Below are positions 47,446-59,410 of a DNA stretch of 64,000 bases, in pieces. Source of the DNA: Macrostomum hystrix (Eukaryota; Platyhelminthes; Macrostomidae); NCBI GenBank assembly GCA_950097015.1, contig CATNEN010000002.1, positions 7,703,501 to 7,767,500 on the forward strand, read 5' to 3'. The notes under the pieces were generated by a model. The model had not been told where the DNA came from. It worked only from the letters and a program-made list of their open reading frames with translations, and did no database searches. The position numbers were made by a program, and so were the translations under genes. Position 1 is the first letter of the stretch. The number at the start of each line of letters is the position of its first letter.

Positions 47446-50400
47446 ATGAAGTACGTTCGCTCAAATTTGGACGAAGAAAGCGAGGCCGGGGCGAGCACGA
47501 GCAGCATTGGCGGCAGTGGCATTGGCGGCATTGGCCCAGCCAACGAAGCCTTCCAGAATGTGCCGACAGTGTCGGTGCCCAGATCCAGGTCGAGCCGTTT
47601 CAACAGAATTCGCGGCTACCTGCGGCAGAGGAACTACCTGGAGAAGTTCCTGTTCATGGCTGTGTGCATCCTGGCTCTGGTTGTGTTAGCCCTGTCTACA
47701 TTTCTCTACAATGTCCACTGCAGCCCAGCCTGGCATCACCTGCCCTACCAAGTGCAGTATCGCAAGGTGGTTTTGCCTGGAACAGTCGAACCGGGCCAAA
47801 ATCTTAGCAGTGAGTACTTCCCCTCTGCCTGCGGTGAGTAGCATGGTCAATTGCTCATTATTCTAACTGCTCATGCTCCAGACGTGTGCATGCACCCGGT
47901 GTGCATCAGCCTGAGCGCCCGGATTCTGTCCTACATGAATGAGCAGGCCAAGCCGTGCGAGGATTTCTATGAGTTCGCTTGCGGCTCGTTTCGGAAACGG
48001 GTGGCCATCCCGCCCGGCATGCAGCAGGTCACTTCCTTCAGCCTGCAGTCTGAGACCAACGAAATCCTGCTGCGCAGCATTCTAGGTGAGCTGAGGAGCG
48101 GAGGTTCTGAGCTCGACTCCGCGGCGAGGCCACATTTATATGGGGCGCAGCCGTGGAGATAAGGCTTGGTGGCTTGTCATGCAATCTATGCCCTTGAGGG
48201 CCAAGCTCCAAGGCACTGTGAAAGTGTACCCTGCCTGACAATGAGAAAGTCAGGGCAGATGTACACACCTGTGTGAGCGTGTGCTCAGGAGTCAGCGAAA
48301 TGGGCAGAATTGTCTCCTCGCTGGCTGCAGGTGTAGTGTCACCAAATAATGTGCCAGCCCTCCTGCAACTATGATAATTTTTTTTATATTCAGTGTTCTG
48401 AAGTGTTCAGTGTTCTGAAGTGTTCAGTGTTCTGAAGTATTCAGTGTTCTGAAGTATTCAGTGTTCTGAAGTGTTCAGTGTTCTGAAGTATTCAGTGTTC
48501 TGAAGTATTCAGTGTTCTGAAGTGTTCAGTGTTCTGAAGTGTTCAGTGTTCTGAAGTGTTCAGTGTTCTGAAGTATTCAGTGTTCTGAAGTGTTCAGTGT
48601 TCTGAAGTGTTCAGTGTTCTGAAGTGTTCAGTGTTCTGAAGTATTCGGTGTTCTGAAGTATTCAGTGTTCTGAAGTGTTCAGTGTTCTGAAGTGTTCAGT
48701 GTTCTGAAGTATTAAGTATTCTGTACTACTAAATATAATAATCGTAATAGGTGATAAAGAAATAATCCAATACTGAATCGTGGAGCCCTGGTTCTACAAA
48801 TTGTCCCCAAGAAAATGTGCTCATCTGTCTGTCTTTTTAGGCGCGGGGGGCATTTTATTGACCCAGAACTCGCACATCAGCTGGTCCCGTCTCTGAGGAT
48901 GGGATGTGGCAACCAGTCACCGCTCCCCAGGGACAAGATAGAAGGGGATTAATATGTGTCTCAGCACTCTAAGCTGCCGCCCAACTAGAATTTGAGATTA
49001 GCTCGTCTTCCGACAGTCTTTCTCTCTCAAAGCTAAAAGTACAAATTATGGTTAATTTGGGAATTTTCTTTTGATCTGAGCCAGAAAATTTTCTGCGCAT
49101 GATTTTATGGATATTTTTTATCAAATTAGCTAAAGCTACGAGTAACTGCAATTGCTAGTACGAGTACTTGAGGCGGATTAAAGCTTCGAAATTCTAAATG
49201 TTCAAAGATTGAATAAACACATAAGCCTTCGGAACCCAATTGGGCCGCATCCAAACCGGCTAGCAACCAGCGAACGTAGGGAAATGCAGAACATTTCGCT
49301 GAAATCCTGGGTGCAAATTATAAATTAATAATGATTAGTTACACCTGCCCGAATTGGGCCAGATGTGCAGCCGACAGCACAGCCGCAGCTATTGCGCGGC
49401 GCATCTGAAGGCTGCGTACGGCTGTTCAGTCCATGGACTGGGTGGGATGCCACACCCACCCTCAATTACCCCAGCTGATGCTGGTACCCATTTAACGGCT
49501 GGGTGAACTAAAGCAATGCAGAGTTAAGTGTCTTGCTAAAGGACTCAAATTGTTCCAGTGGAGTCGGGAATGTCGGGTTGTAGCACAAGGCTACAACCTG
49601 AGCACACACTCACCTGAGAGGTCAGTGGCAGAGCGGTTAACGGGTTTGCCACTCGCACCAAGGTCCCTGAGCTCGATTCCGCGGCGAGGCTTGGGGGCTT
49701 GTTGTGCAATTTAAGCCGTTGAGGGCCAACCTCTAACCCTCCAGTGAGAGTGTACACTGTCTGACGATGAGAAAGTGTGTGAGTGTGCTCAGGAGTCAGC
49801 GTAGCGGGCAGATCCGCCTCTCCTCGCTGGCTGCGGGTCTACTGTCGCAATCAATCAACGAGTACAAGTACAATCACTAAATTCCTAGAATCGCCCTTGG
49901 CCTCATCGTCCGGGTTCGTCAGCGAGCTGCACGACAACGCCGCCCGCCTGTACGCCTCCTGCATGAACGACTCAGCCAGGGAGCGGGACGGCCTGGGTCC
50001 GGTCCTTCAGCACCTCGCCGATCTGGCACCCTGGTCGGCCCATCGCGTCTCGGCGAAGGCGTTCAACGCCAGCGAGTGGAACCTGATGGACAGTGTCAAC
50101 CGGGTCACGCTGTTTCTGCTGAGCTACTCGGACTCGGTGCCGTTCTACGCCGTTGACGTCCAGCCGGACAATTTCAACTCTACGCGATACGTGCTGAACG
50201 TTGGCCAGGCCAAGACCATGCTGCCAGTCAGGGAGAACTACATCGGCAACGGCTCGTCCACCAACTTGGCAGCCCTGGCCGACGCGCTGCAGAGCATCAG
50301 CCGGCTGTTCAACTTCAGCCTGGATCAGGCGGCTGTCGCCAAGCTCATCGAGCTGGAGAAGCAGCTGGCACAGGTTAGCGACATAGCAACCATAGCTCAG

Positions 50401-53400
50401 CCCAGGCAACCGTAGCTAAAATATCATTGAAACCGTACATTAAAAACCATAGCAACCACAGCTGTTAACCCATAGCTGACAACCAATAGAAACCACAGCT
50501 GACAACCAATAGCAACTACAGCTGACAACCAATAGCAACCACAGCTGACAACCAATAGCAACCACAGCTGACAACCAATAGCAACCACAGCTGACAACCA
50601 ATAGCAACCACAGCTGTTAACCCATAGCTGACAACCAATAGCAACTACAGCTGACAACCAATAGCAACCACAGCTGTTAACCCATAGCAACCACAGCTGA
50701 CAACCCATAGCAACCACAGCTGACAACCCATAGCAACCACAGCTCAAACACAATTGCAACCACAGCTCAAACACCATTGCAACCACAGCTCAAACACCAT
50801 AGCAACCACAGCTCAAACACCATTGCAACCACAGCTCAAACACCATTGCAACCACAGCTCAAACACCATTGCAACCACAGCTCAAACACCTTAGCAACCA
50901 CAGCTGACAACCCATAGCAACCACAGCTGACAACCCATAGCAACCACAGCTGACAATCCATAGCAACCACAGCTGACAACCCATAGCAACCACAGCTCAA
51001 ACACCATAGCAACCACCGCTGGCACACCATAGCAACCACAGCTCAAACACCTTAGCAACCACAGCTCAAACACCTTAGCAACCACAGCTCAAACACCATA
51101 GCAACCACAGCTCAAACACCATTGCAACCACAGCTCAAACACAATTGCAACCACAGCTCAAACACCATTGCAACCACAGCTCAAACACCATTGCAACCAC
51201 AGCTCAAACACCATTGCAACCACAGCTCAAACACCATTGCAACCACAGCTCAAACACCATTGCAACCATAGCTCAAACACCTTAGCAACCACAGCTCAAA
51301 CACCATAGCAATCATAACTAAAAAATCACAGAAAATGTACATAAAACACTATAACAAACATGTATGTACCTAAATGCCTCCGTCTAGCAACCATAATTGT
51401 AACGGCTTAGCAACCATACCTTAAGCAGCCTAGTAACTGGAGCTACGCATCTAAGATTTTCTGTCTTTTGCTCGAGCACACTCGGGTATGATGTTTGAAG
51501 TGTATCACAAATGAGCCCTCACAGAGCACCAGACAGGCGGAACCATGTCGCTGATTCAGGCCTCCCAAAACTTTTTCTTTCTTAGGAACTTTTTTCGATT
51601 CGAAATTCGCAAATTAAAATCCCACCCTTTTTCTGTTTCTGTGTTTTCAATATTTCTACACTGCTGAATTTTTAGGTTCTGGTGCAATTGAACGGCTGCC
51701 GCCGCCAGTGCTTTGTAAACTATTGATATAAGGCTCTCTTCATCGTCAACAAGCTAGCAAATTGAGCTCATACGGCCGTGTTTACTCTTTCAGGCGGGTT
51801 AAACGTGATCAAGGTCATCATCATGCTCCAACATGGACAAGGACATAATCATCCTCCTACATGGTCAAGGTCATCATCATCCTCCTTCATGATCAAGGTC
51901 ATCATCATCCTCCTACATGGTCAAGGACATCATCATGCTTCTACATGATCAAAATCGTCATCATCCTCTTACATGGTCAAGGTCATCATCTTCCTTCTAC
52001 ATGGTCAAGGTCATCATCATCCTCCTACATTGTCAAGGTCATCTTCATCCTCCTACATTGTCAAGGTCATCTTCATCGTCCTACATAATCAAGGTCATCT
52101 TCATCCTCCTACATGGTCAAGGTCATCATCTTCCTACATGGTCAAGGTCATCATCATCCTCCTACATTGTCAAGGTCATCATCATCCTCCTACATGATCA
52201 AGGTCATCATCATCCTCCTACATGGTCAAGGACATCATCATGCTTCTACATGATCAAAATCATCATCATCCTCTTACATGGTCAAGGTCATCATCTTCCT
52301 TCTACATGGTCAAGGTCATCATCATCCTCCTACATTGTCAAGGTCATCTTCATCCTCCTACATTGTCAAGGTCATCTTCATCGTCCTACATAATCAAGGT
52401 CATCTTCATCCTCCTACATGGTCAAGGTCATCATCTTCCTACATGGTCAAGGTCATCATCATCCTCCTACATTGTCAAGGTCATCTTCATCCTCCTACAT
52501 TGTCAAGGTCATCATCATCCTCCTACATTGTCAAGGTCATCTTCATCGTCCTACATAATCAAGGTCATCATGCACCCGCATGATGTATATTCTGACCTAT
52601 TTGATTCCTATTTTATTTGAAACTCTGCTATTCAGAAGTGAAATTGGTCAGCAGCAGTGCTTGCCCCTGACAAAGATATAGAATTGTCTTAAGCAGTTTT
52701 GCAATTCAAATTAATAAACTTTTGTACCGATGATATTGCTGCTGCAGGGATTTGAAATCTGAGCTTCTGAAATAACCCCCTGAATGCTTCCCGCCAGATC
52801 TTGCTGCCCGAATCGGACCGGAGAGACTCGACAAAGACCCTGAATAGCAATGTGAAATATCTGATCGACAATGTCGCCTGCGTGAGTTCTCATATGACAG
52901 TATGATGATATATTTTTTCTTATCTTCTGGACTCCCGTTCGCTTTACTAATTAACTTTCCTCCACTCCGTAATCTGATCTGGCACTCCAGTCCCATTATC
53001 TGGCACTCCAGACCCATTATCTGGCACTCCAGACCTATTATCTGGCACTCCAGTCCCATTATCTGGCACTCCAGTCCCATTATCTGGCACTCCAGTCCCA
53101 TTATCTGGCACTCCAGACCTATTATCTGGCACTCCAGTCCCATTATCTGGCACTCCAGACCTATTATCTGGCACTCCAGTCCCATTATCTGGCACTTCAG
53201 TCCCATTATCTGGCACTCCAGTCCTATTATCTGGCACTCCAGTCCCATATGATTCTACATGTTTTGATTTCAGGTGAGCTGGCAGGACGTGCTCAATAAG
53301 TTCATCAGGAATTTGAGCTACCCGATCAGCCCCGGCACTCCCGTGAACATCCGGGATGAAAAGTTTTTGAAGCAGCTCTGCTCGCTGCTTGAAAAGTACA

Positions 53401-55524
53401 GTTCAGATCCGGTCAAGAAAGAGTGAGCGAACTGTTCTTACACATTTTAAACCAAAAATACATTTCAAATAAAGCTTAAATTGCTGCTAGGCAGATTTTC
53501 AATGATAAAACAATATTTAAAAGTACATCTCAGGTTAAAAGTAAAGTTTTTTTACTTTTGTTAAAAGTGTATTAAATCAGTTTTTACGCTGCAAATTGCA
53601 ATTGAGTCGTCGACTTTTCTGGATTATATTTTTTGTGATAAAAGTACATGCCTGTTATATCTGTGAGCATCCTGCCGCTCCGCCAGGACTATGAACAACT
53701 ACCTCCTGATACGCTCCGTTTGGCCCTTCCTCGGCATCCTGAACAAAGAGGCGGCTAAGATCCCCCGAGTGCTCAACCAGGTGACGGAAGGTGTTCACGG
53801 CTCACTGAATCCCTGGACATTGTGCGTTCGCTCAGTCAGCGGCATTTTCGGCTTCGCCCTGGGCAAGCTGTACGTTGATCGACACTTCGACGACCGCTCC
53901 AGGCTGGAGGTGAACACCATGATCAACGACGTGAAGTCGGCTTTCAATCTGAGCCTGAGCGAGTCGGCCTGGATGGACGAAAACACTCGCAGGCTGGCCA
54001 TGGACAAGCTGGCCAGCATCAGCAACCTGGTGGGATATCCCGACTACTTCGCCAACGAGACTGCCATGCGGCTGGAGTGGGGCGACTTCCGCTTCAACGC
54101 CAGCGACTACTTCGGCAACCTGGAGCAGATTCAGCGGGTCAACTATGTCAAGAGCGTCGGCAAGTTGACCGAACCCGTCAAGCTGGAGTTCGGCATGACG
54201 CCGCAGTCCATCAACGCTTATTATTCGCCATCGTCCAATGTCATCGCATTCCCAGCTGGCATTCTGCAGCGGCCTTTCTACCAGGCCGAGTTCCCGCCCT
54301 ACATCAGCTACGGCGCCATCGGGGCGGTCATCGGGCACGAGGTCACCCACGGCTTCGACGACGACGGGCGCAACTTCGACAAGGACGGCAACCAGCGCCA
54401 GTGGTGGAGCAACGCCACCGCAGAGAAGTTCACGACTGCCGCCAACTGCATTGTCAAGCAGTACGAGAACTTCGTGGTTGACGGCGACGTTCGTGTGCCA
54501 GGACGTCTGGTGCTCGGCGAGAGCATCGCCGACAATGGCGGACTGAAGACTGCCTACCGGGTAAGTGGCGTTGCTAGGTTGTTTGTTGTTTAATGGGGTC
54601 GGTGGCAGAGCGGTTAACGCGATTGTCTCTCGCACCAAGGTCCCTAAGTTCGATTCCACGGCGAGGCCACATTTATTTGGGCGCAGCCGCGGAGAGAAGG
54701 CAATTTACGCCCTTAAGGGCCAACCTCCAAGGCACAGTGAGAGTGTACACTGCCTGACGATGAGAAAGTCAGGGCAGATGTACACACCTGTGTGAGTGTG
54801 CCTACGTATTGTATCTGTGTGCGTGTGTGCTCAGGAGTCAGCGAAACGGGCAGAATTGCCTCCTCGCTGGCTGCGGGTCTAGTGTCAGCAAATGGTGTGC
54901 CATTGCCCGCAGCCCTCCTGAAATTATTATTCATATTGCTAGGGTGTTTTCTACGAACAATTTGTTTTCTCGGATATTTTTTTCGAGGTTTATATGGTTT
55001 CTATGGTGTTTATCTATTTGGTTGCTAGGGTGTTGTACGTTTAATCGCAAAGTTGTTGTCAGTTATAATGCTAAGGGTTCTATTTTTGTTTGCCATTGGA
55101 CTTGCGATTGGCATGAGCAGGATTACTCAAGTGGCTCACGCTCTCCTCTCACCTGCCTCACTCAGGCTTACAAGGCCAAGGCCGGTCAGCTGAGGGAGCC
55201 GAAGCTGCCCTACCTGAGCGAGAAGTACAACAACGAGCAGCTGCTGTTCGTTGCCTACTCACAGGTAATTATCACAGCCGTCACTGCCTGATCCCTATTA
55301 TTATTGAATTCCCCGAACGCACAATTCCCGTCTGATTCGCCCTCCAGACTTGGTGCGAGTTGGAGACGAGCCAGTCGCTGCGCCAGACGGTCAAGATGGA
55401 CCCGCACCCGCCGGGCAAGATGCGTGTCTGGGGACCAATTACCAACAGCCGCGACTTTGGCAGAGTGTTCAAATGCCAACCAGGCGAGCCCATGAACCCG
55501 GTTGACAAGTGCACCGTGTGGTGA
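47446..55524 (+). CDS. M13 metallopeptidase (neprilysin / endothelin-converting-enzyme type)
   Basis: Eight exons: 47446-47833, 47882-48085, 49889-50373, 52798-52881, 53274-53422, 53687-54560, 55166-55264, 55348-55524. All phases agree and give 819 residues (family about 750-800). Type II membrane zinc ectopeptidase: cytosolic 1-67, transmembrane helix about 68-88, then the M13 N-terminal domain with CMHPVC and PCEDFYEFACGSF. The catalytic part has NAYYSP, HEVTH at 654-658 (zinc His pair and Glu) and GESIAD with Glu715 and Asp719. The C-terminus is KCTVW, the hallmark CxxW end. Relatives cleave and inactivate or mature small extracellular peptides. Introns 2, 3, 4 and 6 carry satellites or SINEs. 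Orthology to NEP or ECE is not resolved. Catalytic residues are intact. Confidence 0.93.
48102..48375 (+). repeat. tRNA-derived SINE, copy 2 (5' truncated)
   Basis: Starts only about 17 bases after the donor of peptidase exon 2, within the B-box part (GAGCTCGACTCC), and runs through the family body to GTCACCAAATAATGTGCC and CCTCCTGCAACTATGAT. The A box is missing. Confidence 0.85.
48391..48722. repeat. 17-bp minisatellite in peptidase intron 2
   Basis: About 19 units of TGTTCTGAAGTGTTCAG, with a GTATTCAG variant, just after the SINE 3' end. Confidence 0.95.
48723..49439. other. Intron 2 middle part
   Basis: Intronic sequence without recognisable coding. 48780-48960 is GC-richer (GGCGCGGGGGGCATTTTATT) and may be another dispersed repeat, but there is no second copy in the window. 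Confidence 0.35.
49440..49560 (+). repeat. Dispersed repeat with conserved-looking core
   Basis: Contains GGTACCCATTTAACGGCTGG, then GAGTTAAGTGTCTTGCTAAAGGAC. This core resembles a repeat motif seen in many marine invertebrate genomes (from memory, not a search). The upstream words CAGTCCATGGACTGGG recur at about 59590 in the window. Confidence 0.45.
49621..49860 (+). repeat. tRNA-derived SINE, copy 3
   Basis: A box TGGCAGAGCGGTTAAC and B box GAGCTCGATTCC are intact. The body has a deletion of the GGGGCGCAGCCGCGG part. The copy ends about 30 bases before peptidase exon 3. Confidence 0.85.
50445..51315. repeat. 23-bp minisatellite in peptidase intron 3
   Basis: About 37 units of two subtypes, AACCACAGCTGACAACCAATAGC (left) and AACCACAGCTCAAACACCATTGC (right), intermixed in the middle. 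Unrelated in sequence to the 23-bp arrays inside the LTR element. Confidence 0.95.
51316..51790. other. Intron 3 unique segment
   Basis: Non-repetitive intron sequence between two satellites. No coding or RNA gene recognised. Confidence 0.5.
51791..52578. repeat. 28-bp minisatellite in peptidase intron 3
   Basis: About 28 units of CATCATCATCCTCCTACATG followed by GTCAAGGT, with TTG, ATA and ATG subtypes. A block of about 305 bp is duplicated (the segment with GGACATCATCATGCTTCTAC occurs near 51925 and 52230). Contains many Lys/His-Ser open frames that are repeat artefacts. Confidence 0.95.
52978..53252. repeat. 21-bp minisatellite in peptidase intron 4, 13 copies
   Basis: Units CCATTATCTGGCACTCCAGTC and a CAGACC(T/C) variant, ending about 20 bases before the exon 5 acceptor at 53273, so it occupies the branch-point neighbourhood. 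Confidence 0.95.
54598..54930 (+). repeat. tRNA-derived SINE, copy 4 (near full length)
   Basis: The most complete copy: A box GGCAGAGCGGTTAACGC, B box AAGTTCGATTCC, body, GTGTACACTGCCTGACGATG, GGGCAGATGTACACACCTGT, and the 3' end GTGCCATTGCCCGCAGCCCTCCTGAAATTATT. Located in peptidase intron 6. About 330 bp. Confidence 0.9.
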
Positions 55525-55764
55525 ATTGTCTGATTTGGTGTGAATTTTTGACGCGATTGGCATGATTGTATATGTTGTCTTTTGGCATCTATTATAAGTC
55601 CATGTTGACTTCACATTTTCCGTTTAAAATTTTTAACAAACACAAAGCAATGTCCGCGACTTTTCCTAAAATTCGAGAAAACTCATTTTAGTCTGTGCGC
55701 AATTAATCTACGCCTGATTATTCGTATAACGTAATTTATCCACTCCACTCGCAAACTCTCTTCT
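55525..55764. other. 3' flank of the peptidase gene
   Basis: AT-rich, no canonical AATAAA close to the stop. Probably 3' UTR. Confidence 0.4.
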
Positions 55765-56225
55765 AGCCCTCCAACCCCAGCCAGTTTACAATCGATCCAC
55801 ACCAACTCCTCTTCTAGCCCTCCAACCCCAGCTAGAGTACACTCGATCCACACCAACTCCTCTTCTAGCCCTCCAACCCCAGCTAGAGTACACTCGATCC
55901 ACACCAACTCCTCTTCTAGCCCTCCAACCCCAGCCAGAGTACACTCGATCCACACCAACCCCTCTTTTAGCCCTCCAACCCCAGCCAGTGTACACTCGAT
56001 CCACACCAACTCCTATTCTAGCCCTCCAACCCCAGCTAGAGTACACTCGATCCACACCAACTCCTCTTCTAGCCCTCCAACCCCAGCCAGTGTACACTCG
56101 ATGCACACCAACCCATTTTCTAGCCCTCTAACCCCAGCCAGTGTACACTCGATGCACACCAACCCATTTTCTAGCCCTCTAACCCCAGCCAGTGTACACT
56201 CGATGCTCACCAACCTCTTTCCTAG
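55765..56225. repeat. 51-bp minisatellite downstream of the peptidase gene
   Basis: About nine units of CCCTCCAACCCCAGCCAGTG followed by TACACTCGATCCACACCAACTCCTCTTCTAG. The period is divisible by three, so all frames on the minus strand appear open. Non-coding. Confidence 0.93.
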
Positions 56226-58369
56226 AGTACATTTTTTCGCAGCCCAACCCAGATTGTGTACAGTCAATCTTAATGTCATCTTCTCAGTGTAAATTATCGC
56301 AAAACCTTAACTATCTAAATTGCACTTAATAATTTTTACGTGAAGCAAAAATTTCAGTGTTAAGCCCTGTTTTATCAAGTATTCTGTCTATTATTATATA
56401 TTTGGTCACTGATTAGCTATACAGGTAATCTTTTTATCGCATTGCTTACTTTAAAAAAATCGAAAAAAATATTGAAAAAAAATTAATGCACAAATCATCT
56501 TATTTGAAAACTGCGTTAGTATTTCAATTACGGGAAATTTTAAGCAAGTTCTTCATCTTTCATTCGCAATTTGACTTCACAATCTGTTTCTTATGAAGCT
56601 TTATATTATATTCGAGTCAACATTTTTATAGTGAAGTAGATGGTATAGACTTTCTGTTTTGTCTTTGTCCTGCATTTTTATGTTTTAAAATATTTTCAGT
56701 TTTCAAAGGCTTTGTTAGCGTGCAGCTTCCCCAATTCTTTGTTTTACCGCTCCACCAAACAACATCCTGCTTGGATGTTTCACTTTTGGATTCTATATCT
56801 ATCTAACAGTTTATTTTTATTGCTTTTGTTACTGATAAGTTAATCACCTTCCGCTTTGCAACGAAATCAGAAAATAATTATGACTAAGAGCGCTCTACAT
56901 ACTACTGCCATGTCTTAGTAGCGAGATAAGCATCGTTGTGTTAAAATTGGTATTCTACCGAAAGTACACCAGAATGAAGTTTATCATTGGCTGCAGTTCT
57001 AGAACTCTAGTCTGCTTTCTAGAATATTTTTCTGCTTCAGTCAGCTTTTATTTTTGTGCATTATTATATCGTTGTGAGAACACAATTCCTAATTATAACC
57101 GTGATTCTTACTAGCTGTTTGCAAAAAACACGGGCCTGCAAGACTTGATATTGCTTGGGCCAAAAAACGCATGAATTCTTAAAGCATTTTTACTAATTGA
57201 TTGTTCGAGGTAAAATCATCGGCATTCTCAAATAAGTTACAACTAAGGACGCCATGGTAGTTTATTGTGCATTCAGAAGCCTCCCCTGCAAGCAGTTATG
57301 TTTCTTCAGCAAGAGCGTGTCTTATATTTAGCAGCAAAGCACAACTCAGCGGTTATGTACTTTGTTATGTTAAATCTAATCCATTGTGTTATGTACAGTG
57401 AAGATTTTCTCGAGAAAGTCCGTTTATCAGGCATTACAGGATAAAGTACAATGATCGTACAGTAGGAATAGTGATAAAAAATTCACTGAAAAATCGATAT
57501 AGAACTTTGATTATGTTTATACACTGTCCCTTTAACTCTTAGTTTGCATCGCTAAAGTATTTAATACAGAAAAACAGCCAAGGTAAATAAAATTCTTGCT
57601 TTTAATTTCATAGGCATCTGGGAGCCAATCACAGAAGAGTGCAGTGGGGTGGTTGCGTATGTACATGTTATGAATTGAGGTGGGTGCAAGCTACGAGCCC
57701 GTAGATGGGGTAGAAAATCAGTGGGGGGTTTGCCTTGAACCCGGCAATCATCTGTACACTGACACTTGGACTAAAATCAGTCTGGAAGATAATATCTCTA
57801 AGACGTCTATATATTCTTGGGATTTGTAGAGATGGAACACATGAGATGGAGACAATAGATGCTGTGCTATCGATAAGCGAGTTATTAATCATTGTGCGCC
57901 AACAAGGAATGATTAAAATGCGTTTGTGTCAAAAGCAACTACCAAAGCAAATTTAAAATAAGCATTTCACAAACGAGTGTGACTATAGACTGCAAATAGG
58001 CAATAGTTAAGCTTATAAAATGCATTTTAAACAATGGACTAATATAGCAAAGCAAACGTTACACAATCTTGCAAGCCACGGCTTGATTTCTATTAGAAGT
58101 TTTCTACAAAGTAAGCGAACAGCAAACTGCTTTAAACGCAAAGTTAACTATAGCATTTAGTTGAAATACTTAGATTGTCACCGCTTAGAGTTAAAACTAT
58201 TTTTAAACGTTTTTAGCCAATGTTGGCAAGCTTGGCAGCTGTTAAATCCACTCTTTATTTAGATTTTTTATTCACAGTTCTATAGTTTAAAGGTGATTTT
58301 CACTACTTGCTACTGCTCCCTGCGAGAAGTAGTGCACTATGCGCATTCTCCACAAAAACCGCTCTCAGC
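56226..58369. other. AT-rich spacer
   Basis: About 2.1 kb of AT-rich unique sequence between the convergent peptidase (plus) and coiled-coil (minus) genes. No coding, RNA or repeat structure supported. AATAAA at about 57586 could end a long + strand transcript. Confidence 0.5.
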
Positions 58370-58590
58370 TCAGCTTGGTTGGCTCGTGCAGGCGATGGTC
58401 TTGCGCTTCTGCCTGTCGTGCTGAAGTCCTCGACCGTGCAGCGACCGCGTCATCACCGGCTGATGCTGCGATGATTGCGGCTGGTGGTGAAGCTGGCTAG
58501 AGCTGCCCGTCAGATCCTCGCTAGAGAGCGCTGCCGGCATCGACATTGAACTGGGCAGGGGCAGTTGGAGCGGGTCAGTCAGTTTGAGTG
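58370..58590 (-). other. Candidate alternative 3' exon of the coiled-coil gene
   Basis: GC-rich, Ser/Gln/His-rich open frame ending TGA (…QKRKTIACTSQPS) between AT-rich spacer and the 24-bp satellite, in the orientation of the coiled-coil gene. Ser/Pro-rich tails follow the coiled coil in vertebrate MTUS proteins. I could not find a donor/acceptor pair of matching phase, so it stays a candidate. Confidence 0.3.
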
Positions 58591-58599
58591 CTTTGAACA

Positions 58600-59345
58600 G
58601 TGGACATGTACCAACTGCAGCTGGATATGTACCAACAACTGCAGCTAGATATGTACCAACAGCTGCAGCTAGATATGTACCAACTGCAGCTGGACATGTA
58701 CCAACTGCAGCTGGACATGTACCAACAACTGCAGCTAGATATGTACCAACAACTGCAGCTAGATATGTACCAACAGCTGCAGCTAGATATGTACCAACTG
58801 CAGCTGGACATGTACCAACTGCAGCTGGACATGTACCAACTGCAGCTGCACATGTACCAACAGCTGCAGCTAGATATGTACCAACTGCAGCTGGACATGA
58901 ACCAACAACTGCAGCTGATATGTACCAGCAACTGCAGCTAGACATGGTACAACAACTGCAGCTAGATATGTACCAACAACTGCAGCTGGACATGAACCAA
59001 CAACTGCAGCTGGACATGTACCAACAACTGCAGCTGGGCATGAACCAACAACTGCAGCTGGACATGAACCAACTGCAGCTGGACATGTACCAATAACTGC
59101 AGCTGGACATGTACCAATAACTGCAGCTGGACATGTACCAACTGCAGCTGGACATGTACCAATAACTGCAGCTGGACATGTAACCAACAACTGCAGCTGG
59201 ACATGTACCAACTGAAGCTGGACATGTACCAACAACTGCAGCTAGATATGTACCAACAACTGCAGCTGGACATGTACCAACAACTGCAGCTGGACATGAA
59301 CCAACAACTGCAGCTAGATATGTACCAACAACACCAGCTGGGTAT
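58600..59345. repeat. 24/21-bp minisatellite
   Basis: About 32 units of ATGTACCAACAACTGCAGCTAGAT (24) or ATGTACCAACTGCAGCTGGAC (21). Each has overlapping palindromes CTGCAG and CAGCTG. Both lengths are multiples of three, leaving MYQQLQLD or CSCWYMSS periods open on the two strands. Lies just downstream of the last clear coiled-coil exon. Confidence 0.95.
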
Positions 59346-59410
59346 GTTCAATTCAACACTTTTCATCCACACGGACACTCAGAAGGCCCCATGAATTCAT
59401 AGCAGAGCCC

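Noticed and set aside
58584-59096. Plus-strand frames with MYQQLQLD or VPTAAG periods
   Set aside because: Pure 24/21-bp satellite translation, no gene context.
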